Source of the DNA: Chitinophaga agri
GTDB taxonomy: Bacteria > Bacteroidota > Bacteroidia > Chitinophagales > Chitinophagaceae
DNA: 64,000 nucleotides
Reading direction: 5' to 3'
NCBI RefSeq assembly: GCF_010093065.1
Contig: NZ_CP048113.1
Span: 2,170,001 to 2,234,000 of the forward strand
Made by a program: the position numbers and the translations under genes
Part shown: positions 35,668-45,371 of the stretch, piece after piece
Layout: every line of letters starts with the position of its first letter
How positions within the stretch are numbered: the stretch's first letter is position 1
The notes under the pieces: model-generated
What the model saw: the letters and a program-made list of their open reading frames with translations, nothing else
What the model was told of the DNA's origin: nothing
The model's database searches: none

Positions 35668-36915
35668 TTAACTGAATCGTTCAACTTTAAACGGAGCGAT
35701 GTCCATAGATACGGGTGCTTTGGTCACCAGTTCCCCAACCAGCTTACCGGTCGCGGCACCCAGACTGATACCCAGCATCGAATGCCCTGTAGCGACTGTT
35801 ACATTCGGATAGCGTTCCAGGTTACCGATGTGCGGCAGGCCATCAGCGCTGCAGGGACGGTAACCGAACCATACCTGATCTGCCGGAGGCAAAGGAATAT
35901 CATATGCCGGGAAATAACGTTTAACGGATTCCAGGATGCCTTCCACCCTTTGCATACGCGGAGGTGCGTTCAGTCCGGTGATCTCCATGGTACCACCAAA
36001 GCGTATCTTATTCCCGTTCATGGGAGAAATAGCTACCCTGGCCTCACTGAGGATAACGGAGTGCCTTACTTTATATGGCGCATCCTCTAACGTCACTGAG
36101 TAGCCGCGACCACCTACCATCGGGATCTTCAGTTGCAGTTCCTTTGCAAGATCCCGGCTCCACACGCCGGCAGCCACCACAATATGATCTGCAGCATACA
36201 CATTCGTAGCAGTTCTTACGCCTTTGACCCTATTACCTTCATTGATAAATCCGGTCACTTCCTCCTTTCCCCTGAACTGTACGCCCCGGCTGCGCAGATA
36301 GGTCATCAGACTGTGCATCAGCTGATTGGGATAGAGCTGTGCATCACCGGGAAAATAAACCGCCCCAAGTGCATTGATAGCCGTATCAGGCTCCATCTGC
36401 TGCAGGGTGGCCCTGTCTATAAGACGGGCGTCTATGCCAAGCGCATGTGCGTCTTTTATGGTGTGTTCCGCGTGATGCGCGTTTTCTTCTGAGTTAAAGA
36501 GTTCCAGCATTCCCTGCGGATCGTAGGAGAAATCCAGTCCGGGAATATGTGTCCATTCCTCATACAGGCGTTTGCTCAGCAGGGCAATATCTCTCAATGG
36601 TACAGCAGCGCGTTCCACATGTTCCTTTGTGGCACTCTTCATAAACTGCCATCCCCAGCTGATCATGCTGCGACTGAGACTGGGTTTGATGTAAAAAGGA
36701 CTTTTAGCGTTGAGCATCCATTTGAGTCCCTGTCTGACGATACCCGGCGTAGCCAGTGGCACGAAATGACTGGGGCAGATGTACCCTGCGTTACCATAGG
36801 AGCATCCCTGCTGCATATCCGTTCTGTCGATCACGGTGACCGTATATCCTGCCTGTTGCAGATAAAAGGCACTGCTCAGGCCTATAATTCCTCCGCCGAT
36901 AATGAGTACTTCCAT
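35668..36915 (-). CDS. DadA-like FAD-dependent D-amino acid oxidoreductase (probable cis-4-hydroxy-D-proline dehydrogenase)
   Basis: 415 residues. N-terminal FAD-binding Rossmann motif VLIIGGGIIGLSSAFYLQQAG, GCSYGNAGYICPSHFVPLATPG (typical of DadA), ADHIVVAAGVWSRDLAKEL, and the C-terminal RPCSADGLPHIGNL ... VATGHSMLGISLG FAD-binding region. Soluble flavoenzyme delivering electrons to the respiratory chain. In hydroxyproline degraders this family (LhpB/HypO role) oxidises cis-4-hydroxy-D-proline to 1-pyrroline-4-hydroxy-2-carboxylate; the adjacent epimerase (8 bp away) strongly supports that over general D-amino acid oxidation. Confidence 0.9.
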   Translation of the reverse strand: MEVLIIGGGIIGLSSAFYLQQAGYTVTVIDRTDMQQGCSYGNAGYICPSHFVPLATPGIVRQGLKWMLNAKSPFYIKPSLSRSMISWGWQFMKSATKEHVERAAVPLRDIALLSKRLYEEWTHIPGLDFSYDPQGMLELFNSEENAHHAEHTIKDAHALGIDARLIDRATLQQMEPDTAINALGAVYFPGDAQLYPNQLMHSLMTYLRSRGVQFRGKEEVTGFINEGNRVKGVRTATNVYAADHIVVAAGVWSRDLAKELQLKIPMVGGRGYSVTLEDAPYKVRHSVILSEARVAISPMNGNKIRFGGTMEITGLNAPPRMQRVEGILESVKRYFPAYDIPLPPADQVWFGYRPCSADGLPHIGNLERYPNVTVATGHSMLGISLGAATGKLVGELVTKAPVSMDIAPFKVERFS

Positions 36916-36923
36916 ATTGCTGT

Positions 36924-37925
36924 TTAAATCACCTGTAATCCATATGCATATGGATCATCCTCAGGATCTATTGTGATCGTGTTGTATCCGTATATTCTGG
37001 CCCAGCCTTCGATACCAGGGCGTATAGCAGGCACACCTGCCACTGTGGTTTCTTCTTCGATGGTGCCGATAAAACGGGAGCCAATGATGCTTTCATGAAT
37101 GAAGTGGTCACCTTTTTTCAGTTTTCCCCTGGCGTACCACTGTGCCATGCGGGCGGAGGTGCCGGTACCGCAGGGAGAGCGGTCAATGGCCTTGTCTCCG
37201 TAGAAGACAGCGTTGCGGGCTGTGGAGGTCTGATCCATGACCGCGCCGGTCCACAGTACGTGAGAACAGCCGTTTATATGAGGATTGTCCGGGTGTATGA
37301 AGGTGTGCTTTTCATTGATGCGTTTACGCAGTTCCCTGGCCCAGCCGATCAGCTGAGAAGCTGTGTAGTGTTCCAATCCGGGGAAGTTCTCCTGTACGTC
37401 CACGATGGCGTAATAGTTCCCTCCATAGGAAACATCCACAGTTAGCGGACCAAGATCCGGGCATTCCACGACGATATCTGTAGCGGCGAGGTAGGAAGCT
37501 ACATTGGTGAGCTTGACGCTTTTTACTTTTTTACCCTCCTGCCTGTATTCGATGAGGACTAATCCTGCGGGCGCTTCCATTCGCACAATACCTGGCGTTT
37601 TCGGCTGTATCAGTCCTTCTTCCAGCGCAATGGTGATCGTACCAATCGTACCATGTCCGCACATAGGGAGGCAGCCACTGGTCTCGATAAAAAGAACACC
37701 TACGTCGTTAGCAGGATCATGTGGCGGGTAAAGGATGCTGCCACTCATCATATCATGACCACGCGGTTCGAACATCAGCCCTGTTCTTATCCAGTCATAT
37801 TCCTCCAGAAAATGGTTCCGCTTCTCGCTCATATTATTTCCGTGGAGTACTGGTCCTCCACCGGCTACCAACCTGACGGGATTGCCACAGGTATGTGCGT
37901 CTATGCAAAAAAATGTTTTCTTCAC
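36924..37925 (-). CDS. 4-hydroxyproline 2-epimerase (proline racemase family)
   Basis: 333 residues, GTG start at 37925 giving the family's normal N-terminus MKKTFFCIDAHTCGNPVRLV. Both catalytic cysteines are present: C89 in LPMCGHGTIG and C252 in RSPCGTGTSAR, which identifies an epimerase rather than the Cys/Thr trans-3-hydroxyproline dehydratase. It converts trans-4-hydroxy-L-proline to cis-4-hydroxy-D-proline, the first step of the pathway. First gene of the minus-strand operon with the oxidase and DUF885 genes. The deaminase, dehydrogenase and permease of the pathway lie 15 kb away at 52.3-56.1 kb. Confidence 0.93.
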   Translation of the reverse strand: MKKTFFCIDAHTCGNPVRLVAGGGPVLHGNNMSEKRNHFLEEYDWIRTGLMFEPRGHDMMSGSILYPPHDPANDVGVLFIETSGCLPMCGHGTIGTITIALEEGLIQPKTPGIVRMEAPAGLVLIEYRQEGKKVKSVKLTNVASYLAATDIVVECPDLGPLTVDVSYGGNYYAIVDVQENFPGLEHYTASQLIGWARELRKRINEKHTFIHPDNPHINGCSHVLWTGAVMDQTSTARNAVFYGDKAIDRSPCGTGTSARMAQWYARGKLKKGDHFIHESIIGSRFIGTIEEETTVAGVPAIRPGIEGWARIYGYNTITIDPEDDPYAYGLQVI

Positions 37926-38058
37926 GTGTTCCTTGATTCTGTTTAACGATTTGGTTGATCACCCTTTGTTCAAAAATACCCGATGGGGATGAATGGCATA
38001 TTACAGGTTTTCACCAATGGTGTGCAGAAATTAACATAAATCGGCGAGAAGAGCAGGG

Positions 38059-38090
38059 AATTCCTAATTCCTAATTCCCAATTCCTAGTT
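38059..38090. repeat. Tandem heptad repeat (AATTCCT, four units) before the hybrid kinase
   Basis: AATTCCT, AATTCCT, AATTCCC, AATTCCT (38059-38086), then AGTT. It ends 30 bp before the kinase ATG and has the same strand orientation relative to its gene as the rmuC copy. Confidence 0.75.
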
Positions 38091-38116
38091 ATATTGCATC
38101 TATAGTTCCATGTCAT

Positions 38117-41100
38117 ATGAATGAGAATGCTGCCCCAAACAGTGAGAAAGAAAGATTGAGAGCACTCCAGGAATACGGGCTGCTTCAACTGATGCCACAA
38201 CCGGCGTTGGACCAGTTCACCGAACTGGCGCCACTTGTCTGTGAGTTTCCCTTTGCCGCTATCTGTATTGCCGGCATTGACGCGCAGCTGATCATCTCTG
38301 CCACCCCGGTACCTGGTGTGCGTGAAACCGCTATCGGCTGGGGATTCATGCAGCAGATCTTCCACAAACAACAATTCACCGAAGTCACGGATACGCTAAA
38401 CGATCCGCTCACCCGTGATAATAAAGCGGTACTTGAATTTCCACATATCCGGGCGTTTGCAGGCTTTCCGCTTACAGACAATAAGGGACAGATGCTGGGT
38501 GCTTTCTATGTGATGCATACCACGCCGGCTGCGCTGACAGGCGCACAGCGGCAGGCATTGTCTATTATCGCGGAGAAGATCACTGAAACCATACAGGCGA
38601 ACAGGCGGAAGACGGAAGAACAATATTTCACCAAACTCTTCGACCTCTCAGAGGGACTTATCTGTGTAGCAGACTTCTATGGCCGGCTGCGCCAGTTCAA
38701 TCATGCATTCACTACCCTGCTGGGCTGGACGGATGCCGACCTGCAAAGCATGTCTGTGCTGGACCTCGTTCATCCGGAGGATGCAACCGGTACAGCTAAA
38801 GAACTGGAACACATGAGCGCGGGCGAATCCACCGTGTTCTTCCATCACCGGGTAAGGACAAAAGCAGGCGGATACAGGTATATTCAATGGGTAGCTACGC
38901 CAGAGCCGTTAACAGGCAACATCTTTGCCATGGGCAGGGATATTACGAATGAAAAGATCAAAGAGCAGGAGCTGATAGAAAGTGAGACAAACGCGCGTAC
39001 GTTCTTTGAGAATTCACTGGGTATGATGTGCAGGCACGACCTTAGCGGCAAGATCACCTACGTCAACAAAGCCAGTGCCGACAGCGTGGGCTACAGCATT
39101 GAAGAGCTGACACGTATGACCCTTTATGACCTGGTACCCGGCCAATACCATCATGCGCTGGGTGAATACCTGATACAGATCAGAAAACAGGGGAAAGTGA
39201 CGGGGCTGATGCATACACAGCACAAGAAAGGACACATCCGTATCTGGTTGTTCAACAATGTGCTGATCAATGACGGAAAAGGCAACGCCTATGTGATCGG
39301 GAACGCTGCAGATATTACAGAACGGCACGAACTGGAAACTGATCTGAAACGCACCAAAGAATTGCTGGAAAGCACAAACCGCGTCGCCCGCATCGGAGGA
39401 TGGGAATTTGAGCTGGATAAAAAGGAGCTGCAGTGGTCGAATGTGACCCGTGAAATTCATGAAGTACCGCTTAATTACCAGCTGACGCCTGAGAATGCAT
39501 GGGTCTTCTATCAGGGAGAAAATAAGATCATACTGGATACTGTAGTATCGGAGGCAATTGCCAATGGTACTCCCTGGCAGACAGAACTGCAGATAAGGAC
39601 CTATACCGGCAGAATGTTATGGGTGCGCACGATTGGTCAGGCGGAATTTGAAAACGGCGTCTGCAAAAGATTATATGGCACGTTCCAGGATATTGATGAA
39701 AAGAAAAAGGCAAGCATTGCGATCCAGCAATCCAGGCAGATGCTGGAAAATGTGCTGCAATCAGCTTCAGAAGTTAGTATTATTGCCACAGATCACGAGG
39801 GCATTATCACCCTGTTCAACAAAGGCGCGGAGCGACTGTTAAACTACCATGCAGACGAGCTGACCGGGAAACAGTCCTGGGAGATACTGCATGCCGAGGA
39901 AGAGATCGCCAACCGTAGTATTGAACTGTCTAAACAATATGGCAGGGCTATTCAGGGCTTCCGCGTGTTTGCGCACGTTCCTGACCTGGAGGGCTCAGAA
40001 CGTCGCGAATGGACTTACATCCGGAAAGATGGCTCTGCGATCATTGTCTCCATGGTGGTCACTCCTATCCGGGATAATGCCGTCATCACTGGTTACCTGG
40101 GAATAGCGGTAGATATCACCGAAAGAAAAAAGGCAGAACGCGACCTCAAAGAAGCAAAGTTACAGGCAGAACACGCCAGCAAGGCGAAGTCGGAGTTCCT
40201 TGCCAATATGAGCCATGAGATACGCACGCCTTTGAATGGCGTGATCGGATTCACGGACCTGGTGATGAAAACCGTGCTGACCGATACACAACAGCAATAT
40301 ATAGCCATCGTTAATCAGTCCGCCAACTCCCTGTTAAGCATCATCAACGACATCCTCGATTTCTCCAAAATAGAAGCCGGCAAAATAGAACTGGACATCG
40401 GCAAAAGTGATATCTATGAGTTCAGCAGCCAGGCAAGCGACATCCTCAGTTTTCAGGCACAGCAGAAAGGACTTGAAATGCTGCTGAACGTATCTACTGA
40501 TCTGCCAAGATTTATGTGGGCGGATATGGTGCGGCTCAAACAGATCTTATTAAATCTGTTGGGGAATGCAGTCAAATTCACCGAAAAAGGAGAGATTGAA
40601 TTAAAGATAAAGCCAATCGCCTACCCTTCCAGCGACCGTACTACCATCCGGTTTGAGGTGCGTGATACGGGTATCGGCATACGGAAACACAAGCAGGAGA
40701 AGATATTCGAAGCCTTCCTGCAGGAAGACATCTCCACGACCAAACGTTATGGTGGTACCGGTCTCGGACTCAGTATCTCCAATAAACTCCTGGCACTGAT
40801 GGGTAGTCATCTACAGCTGGAAAGTGCACCGGGAAAAGGCAGTACCTTCTTCTTTGACCTGACGCTCAAAACGGAGGACGGAGAACCTATTTCCTGGGAA
40901 AAGATTGACCTGGTACAGCATGTACTCATTGTGGATGATAATGAAAACAACCGCATCATTCTGCGCAAAATGCTTCAGCTGCGGAACATTACTTTTGATG
41001 AAGCCGCGAATGGTATAGAGGCCTTACAGTTCCTGATGACGAAACAACAATATGACGTTATTCTCATGGATTACCATATGCCCGTGATGGATGGTATTGA

Positions 41101-41728
41101 GACCATCCGCAAGATCAGAGAGAACTTCGGAGACCTGGAAAAAGAACCGGCCATCATCCTGCTGCATAGTTCTGCGGATGATGAAAAGCTGATCAGGGCC
41201 AGTGAGGAACTGCATGTGAATCAACGGCTGTTAAAACCGATCAAAATGCAGGAAATGTTCCATGCATTGTCACATCTGTACATAAAAGGAGATACTGAAA
41301 ACAGCTACCAGGTGGATATTGAAACAAAGAAAATAAAAGGGAATATCAGGATATTGATTGCAGAAGATAATCCGATCAATATGCTGCTTGCCAGTACGAT
41401 CATCCGGAAGATCGCTCCGGCAGCACATATCATTGAAGTCAAGAACGGAAAGGAAGCTGTGGAGAGCTGTGAGCAGCAGATGCCCGATATGATCTTTATG
41501 GACATACAGATGCCGATTGTCAATGGGTATGAGGCGACAGGGCGGATCAGGGAAATCAGTACGCGGGTGCATGTGCCCATCATCGCGTTGACGGCGGGCA
41601 ATGTGAAGGGGGAACGGGAGAAGTGTATAGCGGCAGGGATGGATGATTTTGTCACAAAGCCGTTTGTGGAGAGTAACCTGGTGGTGGTGTTTGAAAAGTG
41701 GCTGACGCGGAAAGTGACGGGGAAATAG
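38117..41728 (+). CDS. Cytosolic GAF-multi-PAS hybrid histidine kinase with two receivers
   Basis: 1203 residues, no membrane segment. GAF-like domain (about 1-165, starting with SEKERLRALQEYGLL), four PAS domains (about 175-285, 295-410, 420-525, 535-675; each ends in a PAC-type DITxxK/R stretch), coiled coil, HisKA with NMSHEIRTPLNG (His 700), HATPase_c (LLGNAVKFT, DTGIGIRKHKQ, GGTGLGLSIS), receiver 1 (VDDNENN, acceptor VILMDYHMP) and receiver 2 (AEDNPIN, acceptor IFMDIQMP, Lys in VTKPF). No HPt domain, so the relay must continue through another protein. The C-terminal 77 bp overlap the convergent lipoprotein gene. Confidence 0.94.
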   Translation: MNENAAPNSEKERLRALQEYGLLQLMPQPALDQFTELAPLVCEFPFAAICIAGIDAQLIISATPVPGVRETAIGWGFMQQIFHKQQFTEVTDTLNDPLTRDNKAVLEFPHIRAFAGFPLTDNKGQMLGAFYVMHTTPAALTGAQRQALSIIAEKITETIQANRRKTEEQYFTKLFDLSEGLICVADFYGRLRQFNHAFTTLLGWTDADLQSMSVLDLVHPEDATGTAKELEHMSAGESTVFFHHRVRTKAGGYRYIQWVATPEPLTGNIFAMGRDITNEKIKEQELIESETNARTFFENSLGMMCRHDLSGKITYVNKASADSVGYSIEELTRMTLYDLVPGQYHHALGEYLIQIRKQGKVTGLMHTQHKKGHIRIWLFNNVLINDGKGNAYVIGNAADITERHELETDLKRTKELLESTNRVARIGGWEFELDKKELQWSNVTREIHEVPLNYQLTPENAWVFYQGENKIILDTVVSEAIANGTPWQTELQIRTYTGRMLWVRTIGQAEFENGVCKRLYGTFQDIDEKKKASIAIQQSRQMLENVLQSASEVSIIATDHEGIITLFNKGAERLLNYHADELTGKQSWEILHAEEEIANRSIELSKQYGRAIQGFRVFAHVPDLEGSERREWTYIRKDGSAIIVSMVVTPIRDNAVITGYLGIAVDITERKKAERDLKEAKLQAEHASKAKSEFLANMSHEIRTPLNGVIGFTDLVMKTVLTDTQQQYIAIVNQSANSLLSIINDILDFSKIEAGKIELDIGKSDIYEFSSQASDILSFQAQQKGLEMLLNVSTDLPRFMWADMVRLKQILLNLLGNAVKFTEKGEIELKIKPIAYPSSDRTTIRFEVRDTGIGIRKHKQEKIFEAFLQEDISTTKRYGGTGLGLSISNKLLALMGSHLQLESAPGKGSTFFFDLTLKTEDGEPISWEKIDLVQHVLIVDDNENNRIILRKMLQLRNITFDEAANGIEALQFLMTKQQYDVILMDYHMPVMDGIETIRKIRENFGDLEKEPAIILLHSSADDEKLIRASEELHVNQRLLKPIKMQEMFHALSHLYIKGDTENSYQVDIETKKIKGNIRILIAEDNPINMLLASTIIRKIAPAAHIIEVKNGKEAVESCEQQMPDMIFMDIQMPIVNGYEATGRIREISTRVHVPIIALTAGNVKGEREKCIAAGMDDFVTKPFVESNLVVVFEKWLTRKVTGK

Positions 41729-42380
41729 CATCCAGTAGTTTCTGAAACCTCACATCACAATGTGAACCCACCACATGCTGTCCGATCACCTGTCCAGCAC
41801 CGTCGAGTTCCAGCACCAGGTTGTCGTAATATGTATTACGCATGAAAGAGAATACCATCATTCTGATCACGATAAAATTACGGTCATTATAGATAAATGC
41901 ACCCAGATGTTCAGGTACAAGGACAGGACTGTTATCAATAGCGGATGTCAGTTGTATGACCTTTCCATTGATGTTTAGTACCAGCCTGCTACCTGCAGTA
42001 ATGACTGGTATTGCAGAGAGATCCCTGGGCGTACTAATAGCGTCAAGTTGCTCCACCTCGGACCGCATATACAAGTTACACAGAACGCCATTAATGGAAT
42101 CCTCAATATACACCATCCTGATACTGTCATTCACGATATAGGTAGCAGGTCTGAGTGCTTTTTCCCTGTAAGATTTATCAGTGGTTCCCACATTGCAGGT
42201 GTCTGTGTTGGAAGCATCATTTGACATATCCTCGTCAGCCGGAGCATCAGTAAACGCCGGTTCAGTAATCGTGTCAGTAAGATGAATCGTATCTGTGACA
42301 ATCTTATAGTTACCTGACGGGTTATTACAGGATATCAGCGTGCAGGTGCCTAATAAAACTAAAAAAAAGGAGGGTCTCAT
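41652..42380 (-). CDS. Hypothetical lipoprotein, overlapping the kinase 3' end
   Basis: 242 residues from the ATG at 42380, where a lipoprotein signal begins (MRPSFFLVLLGTCTLISCNN, lipobox Cys 18). An Asp/Thr-rich linker follows (about 20-60), then a compact domain with SIRMVYIEDSINGVLCNLYM, LVLNINGKVIQLTSAID and FMRNTYYDNLVLELDGAG. I do not recognise the family. The last 25 codons are read through the 3' end of the convergent hybrid kinase gene, so the Ser/Pro-rich tail (SPSLSASATFQTPPPGYSP) may be a run-on extension. Last gene of a three-gene minus-strand operon. Confidence 0.65.
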   Translation of the reverse strand: MRPSFFLVLLGTCTLISCNNPSGNYKIVTDTIHLTDTITEPAFTDAPADEDMSNDASNTDTCNVGTTDKSYREKALRPATYIVNDSIRMVYIEDSINGVLCNLYMRSEVEQLDAISTPRDLSAIPVITAGSRLVLNINGKVIQLTSAIDNSPVLVPEHLGAFIYNDRNFIVIRMMVFSFMRNTYYDNLVLELDGAGQVIGQHVVGSHCDVRFQKLLDAISPSLSASATFQTPPPGYSPQTAL

Positions 42381-42414
42381 GCCAATTCTAATTAACATTG
42401 GTTTCATTCATCAA

Positions 42415-42732
42415 TCATCCCACATACTTCCATTCCGCGTGTGCTGCTGCGAAGCCGTAAAATAACCAGTAGATGATACAACCGGCTATCAGTGTGATGA
42501 ATCCAGCTATCATAAAGCTCCAGAACCAACGGGTTTTCCCCTTCAGAAACAGCAGACTGGCTGTGAGATAAAGCACACCACACACAATCACCGCCTGACC
42601 GAAGAAATCCCAGTATACAGGTTCAGGATCAAGAAAGGTACTGGCACAGGTAAGTCCTGCAAATGCAGCGAAAGCGGTGAGAAGCGCTATTCGTAAAGAT
42701 ATGCTGATGCGTGGTGTAAATAATAATTTCAT
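42415..42732 (-). CDS. Small three-TM membrane protein, unknown
   Basis: 105 residues with three predicted membrane helices (about 12-32, 42-63, 70-92) and a short polar C-terminus. No motif recognised. Its ATG overlaps the stop of the upstream 60-codon gene as ATGA, which indicates translational coupling, and a lipoprotein gene follows 34 bp later. Confidence 0.65.
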   Translation of the reverse strand: MKLLFTPRISISLRIALLTAFAAFAGLTCASTFLDPEPVYWDFFGQAVIVCGVLYLTASLLFLKGKTRWFWSFMIAGFITLIAGCIIYWLFYGFAAAHAEWKYVG

Positions 42733-42911
42733 AGATGATAATAGTCTCCAACTTCCAGTGTTTGTAGTTTTACTGCCCCTGACTTTGTATTTATCAATAT
42801 TAATTGTCCCCTATTTGCCTCTTTCGTCTGGGTCGATTGAGCATGAATACGTCCCGCCATGAATAATACAGGCAACAACAATATCATAAAAAGCTGACTC
42901 CTGTTTAACAT
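42729..42911 (-). CDS. 60-residue exported peptide gene
   Basis: MLNRSQLFMILLLPVLFMAG... forms a signal peptide cleaved after RIHAQ, leaving about 35 residues (STQTKEANRGQLILINTKSG and a DYYHL end). Short, but supported by the signal peptide, the ATGA overlap with the next gene and the shared direction. No cysteines. Function unknown. The region upstream to 43008 holds only its presumed promoter. Confidence 0.55.
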   Translation of the reverse strand: MLNRSQLFMILLLPVLFMAGRIHAQSTQTKEANRGQLILINTKSGAVKLQTLEVGDYYHL

Positions 42912-43008
42912 AGGCGTAACAGATTAGGATGCACTATCCGGCATAATGTAAGCCGGTAGCAATAATCGACTCAATATACAACTTAAAACGGAGAAGAGAC
43001 AAACGTAT

Positions 43009-43046
43009 AAAAAAGGCACTCCAATGAATAGGGAGTGCCCTTTTTT
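43009..43046 (-). terminator. Bidirectional terminator after the DUF6055 peptidase gene
   Basis: GGCACTCC (43015-43022) pairs with GGAGTGCC (43032-43039), flanked by A6 and T6, so it works on both strands; 15 bp from the peptidase stop. Confidence 0.9.
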
Positions 43047-43060
43047 ATAAAACAATTTAC

Positions 43061-45217
43061 TTATCTGCTGATAACAACCTTTCTGGTAAACACCGTCTTT
43101 CCACTGATCTTCAATATATACACACCAGGCTCCAGTTTCTCCGCATCCGCATTTAACGTAAAATTCGGCGAAGCCTTTATTCGCTTATTCAGCACCACGG
43201 TACCGGCACTATTGTACAGTGTGATCAGTACATCCTCATCAGGAGAGAAATTGCGCAGACTGACATTGATCTGCTCACATGCCGGATTAGGATATACCAC
43301 CACCTCTTTCTGTGCACGCACAGGTATGTGTGCTGCCGCAGCGGTACAGGCCACGCTACCAGAGAAAGCCATTTGTGTATCGGTAAACTGGGTATAACCG
43401 GCATTCACATCGACATTGGAAGTATGAGAAGCCGTGAGTCCATCACAGTTATTACGGCCATTATTTGTATGTGGCACCTGGAGATATACGCCTGCTGTAC
43501 TACAGCTGGGGATTTCTGCATCCCCTCCTACTGTCACCCCCGATCCGAAAGCAGCACCCCATTCCATCGCATTCCCCTTTATAATAGCGGTGCCTGATAT
43601 GGTACAGTTATTCAGGATAGCGTTCTCACTTACGTTGGCACTTCCAGAAACGGTGCCGTTCCATACATTGGCATTACCGGTTATCACCGCATTGTTCTGT
43701 ACCGTTGCATTCTCCACCCAGGCAGTACCGTCTATTCTGGCATTACCAGATACATTAGCGTTACCTAATACGATCGCTCTGGGTCCTACATAAGCCGTCG
43801 CTGCTACAGTAGCTGTATTCGCCACCCATCCACCTCCATTGGTATGTACATGACCATTTGTTTTATAGGCAGCCCGGAAGTTAGTCTGATAGCCTTCCGG
43901 AACAGCATTCGCGATCCTTAATTCGTAGGGATATCTTTTTATCTTAGGAAAACCAGGCTCCCATACATAGGAAGTATGCGTGGTGGGTGCTCCCATGACT
44001 ACCAGATATAGTCCTGTCTCATTACTGTTCATCTGAAAACTGATCTGACCATCATTCGCGTTACTCAATGCCCCGTAACGGGATACCGTACCATCGGCAT
44101 TGGTCGCAACAAAGCCATATCTCCAGCCGGCGGTACTATTCACTTCCGTATGTCCTTTGAACTTAACCGTTACATTACGGGAGCTACAGGTGGTATATAA
44201 AGGAATGATGTTATAGCCATAGTCCTGCGGGGCGAAGGCATCAGGTACCACATAGCGGTTAGTAGTAGCGCTGATCTGTGTGAGCATGGTATACAGGCGC
44301 CATATATAATGCGGCTCTGACGTTTTCAGGGCTTCCCTGGCACTTCTCATGATGTTACCGAAGTTATTGCTGGTATAATCGTATGTCACTTCCCGTTTGG
44401 CATAGTTATACAGGAAATCGTTCAGCTGCGACTGATTCCAGCCTTTGAGCCGGCGGTACGTGATCAACGGATGTTCATTCGCAAGCGACTCTTTCCATAG
44501 TCTGTTCACCATTGTAATACCGTCTGTATCCTGAATAGTATACAGCCATTTGAATGTACCATAGTGATGGCGGGTAGAGCTCAGGTGAAAGCTCTGCGTA
44601 CCCATCCAGCGGGGCAGGTCATCACCGGCAAAACGTGGGTACATCTGCGTACGCATGTAATTGGCATGCGCTTCCCAGAAGAAGCCGGCCGGCTCCCAGC
44701 CTACATAACCGCCGCCTACTGTATTCTCCTGGATAGAGATCATCCCCTGCAGTGCATGTGTGAGCTCATGACTGATCACGGCGCCATCGCGGGTGGCATT
44801 GGGATGTACCCACATGGCGCCGATGGTATTACCATAGGAACCACCAAATGCCCAGCCGGAAGGACCACCGGAACCCCAGGTATCATTCATTACGATGATG
44901 ATCTTGTACTTACCCAGGTTAGTGGTCGGCGCATCAGAACAGAAACCCAGCTGCGTGACAAATTTAGTGTAGATCTTTTCCAGGGTATCACAAACGGACT
45001 GCGGATTGAACCGCAGGTTCACATCGGAATAGGTAGCTGGATTCGTACCCACGACATTGCCCCAGAATACAACAAAATTGGTTGATTGATATGACTTGCT
45101 GTAAGACCAGGTATTCAACGGGGCGGAAGAAAATTCCGATGGAATGAAGACAGTTTTTTGCGCGAAAGTGCTGCCCGTCAGTAACAGGCATAGCAATAAC
45201 AGTACATGTGTTTTCAT
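43061..45217 (-). CDS. T9SS-secreted DUF6055 metallopeptidase with left-handed beta-helix
   Basis: 718 residues. Signal peptide (MKTHVLLLLCLLLTGSTFAQ); DUF6055-like peptidase domain (about 30-330) with zinc motif HELTH (150-154) and a later Glu in FFWEAHANYMRTQ; a beta-sandwich region (about 330-455); a hexapeptide-repeat stretch (about 460-560: NANVSGNARIDGTAWVENAT and similar, every sixth residue small or aliphatic) predicting a left-handed beta-helix; and a C-terminal type IX sorting domain (VVVYPNPACEQINVSL to KVVISR). An extracellular or surface protease whose helix may bind a polymer. Substrate unknown. Monocistronic. Confidence 0.88.
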   Translation of the reverse strand: MKTHVLLLLCLLLTGSTFAQKTVFIPSEFSSAPLNTWSYSKSYQSTNFVVFWGNVVGTNPATYSDVNLRFNPQSVCDTLEKIYTKFVTQLGFCSDAPTTNLGKYKIIIVMNDTWGSGGPSGWAFGGSYGNTIGAMWVHPNATRDGAVISHELTHALQGMISIQENTVGGGYVGWEPAGFFWEAHANYMRTQMYPRFAGDDLPRWMGTQSFHLSSTRHHYGTFKWLYTIQDTDGITMVNRLWKESLANEHPLITYRRLKGWNQSQLNDFLYNYAKREVTYDYTSNNFGNIMRSAREALKTSEPHYIWRLYTMLTQISATTNRYVVPDAFAPQDYGYNIIPLYTTCSSRNVTVKFKGHTEVNSTAGWRYGFVATNADGTVSRYGALSNANDGQISFQMNSNETGLYLVVMGAPTTHTSYVWEPGFPKIKRYPYELRIANAVPEGYQTNFRAAYKTNGHVHTNGGGWVANTATVAATAYVGPRAIVLGNANVSGNARIDGTAWVENATVQNNAVITGNANVWNGTVSGSANVSENAILNNCTISGTAIIKGNAMEWGAAFGSGVTVGGDAEIPSCSTAGVYLQVPHTNNGRNNCDGLTASHTSNVDVNAGYTQFTDTQMAFSGSVACTAAAAHIPVRAQKEVVVYPNPACEQINVSLRNFSPDEDVLITLYNSAGTVVLNKRIKASPNFTLNADAEKLEPGVYILKISGKTVFTRKVVISR

Positions 45218-45371
45218 GAATGTGTTTTTTAATGACGACAGTTAACAATTGACCAGTGGAATCGGGCTACAGGGGACTAAGGGTTTTTCTACAGGTGTAT
45301 ATGACGAAAGTAAAATTAACGGAAATGGATATGGCCGTCATGACAGATATTAACGTATATGGACAGGATTT

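Noticed and set aside
37970..38374. Open frame on the minus strand across the heptad repeat and kinase start
   Set aside because: Reads through the tandem repeat and the coding start of the hybrid kinase; repetitive translation only.
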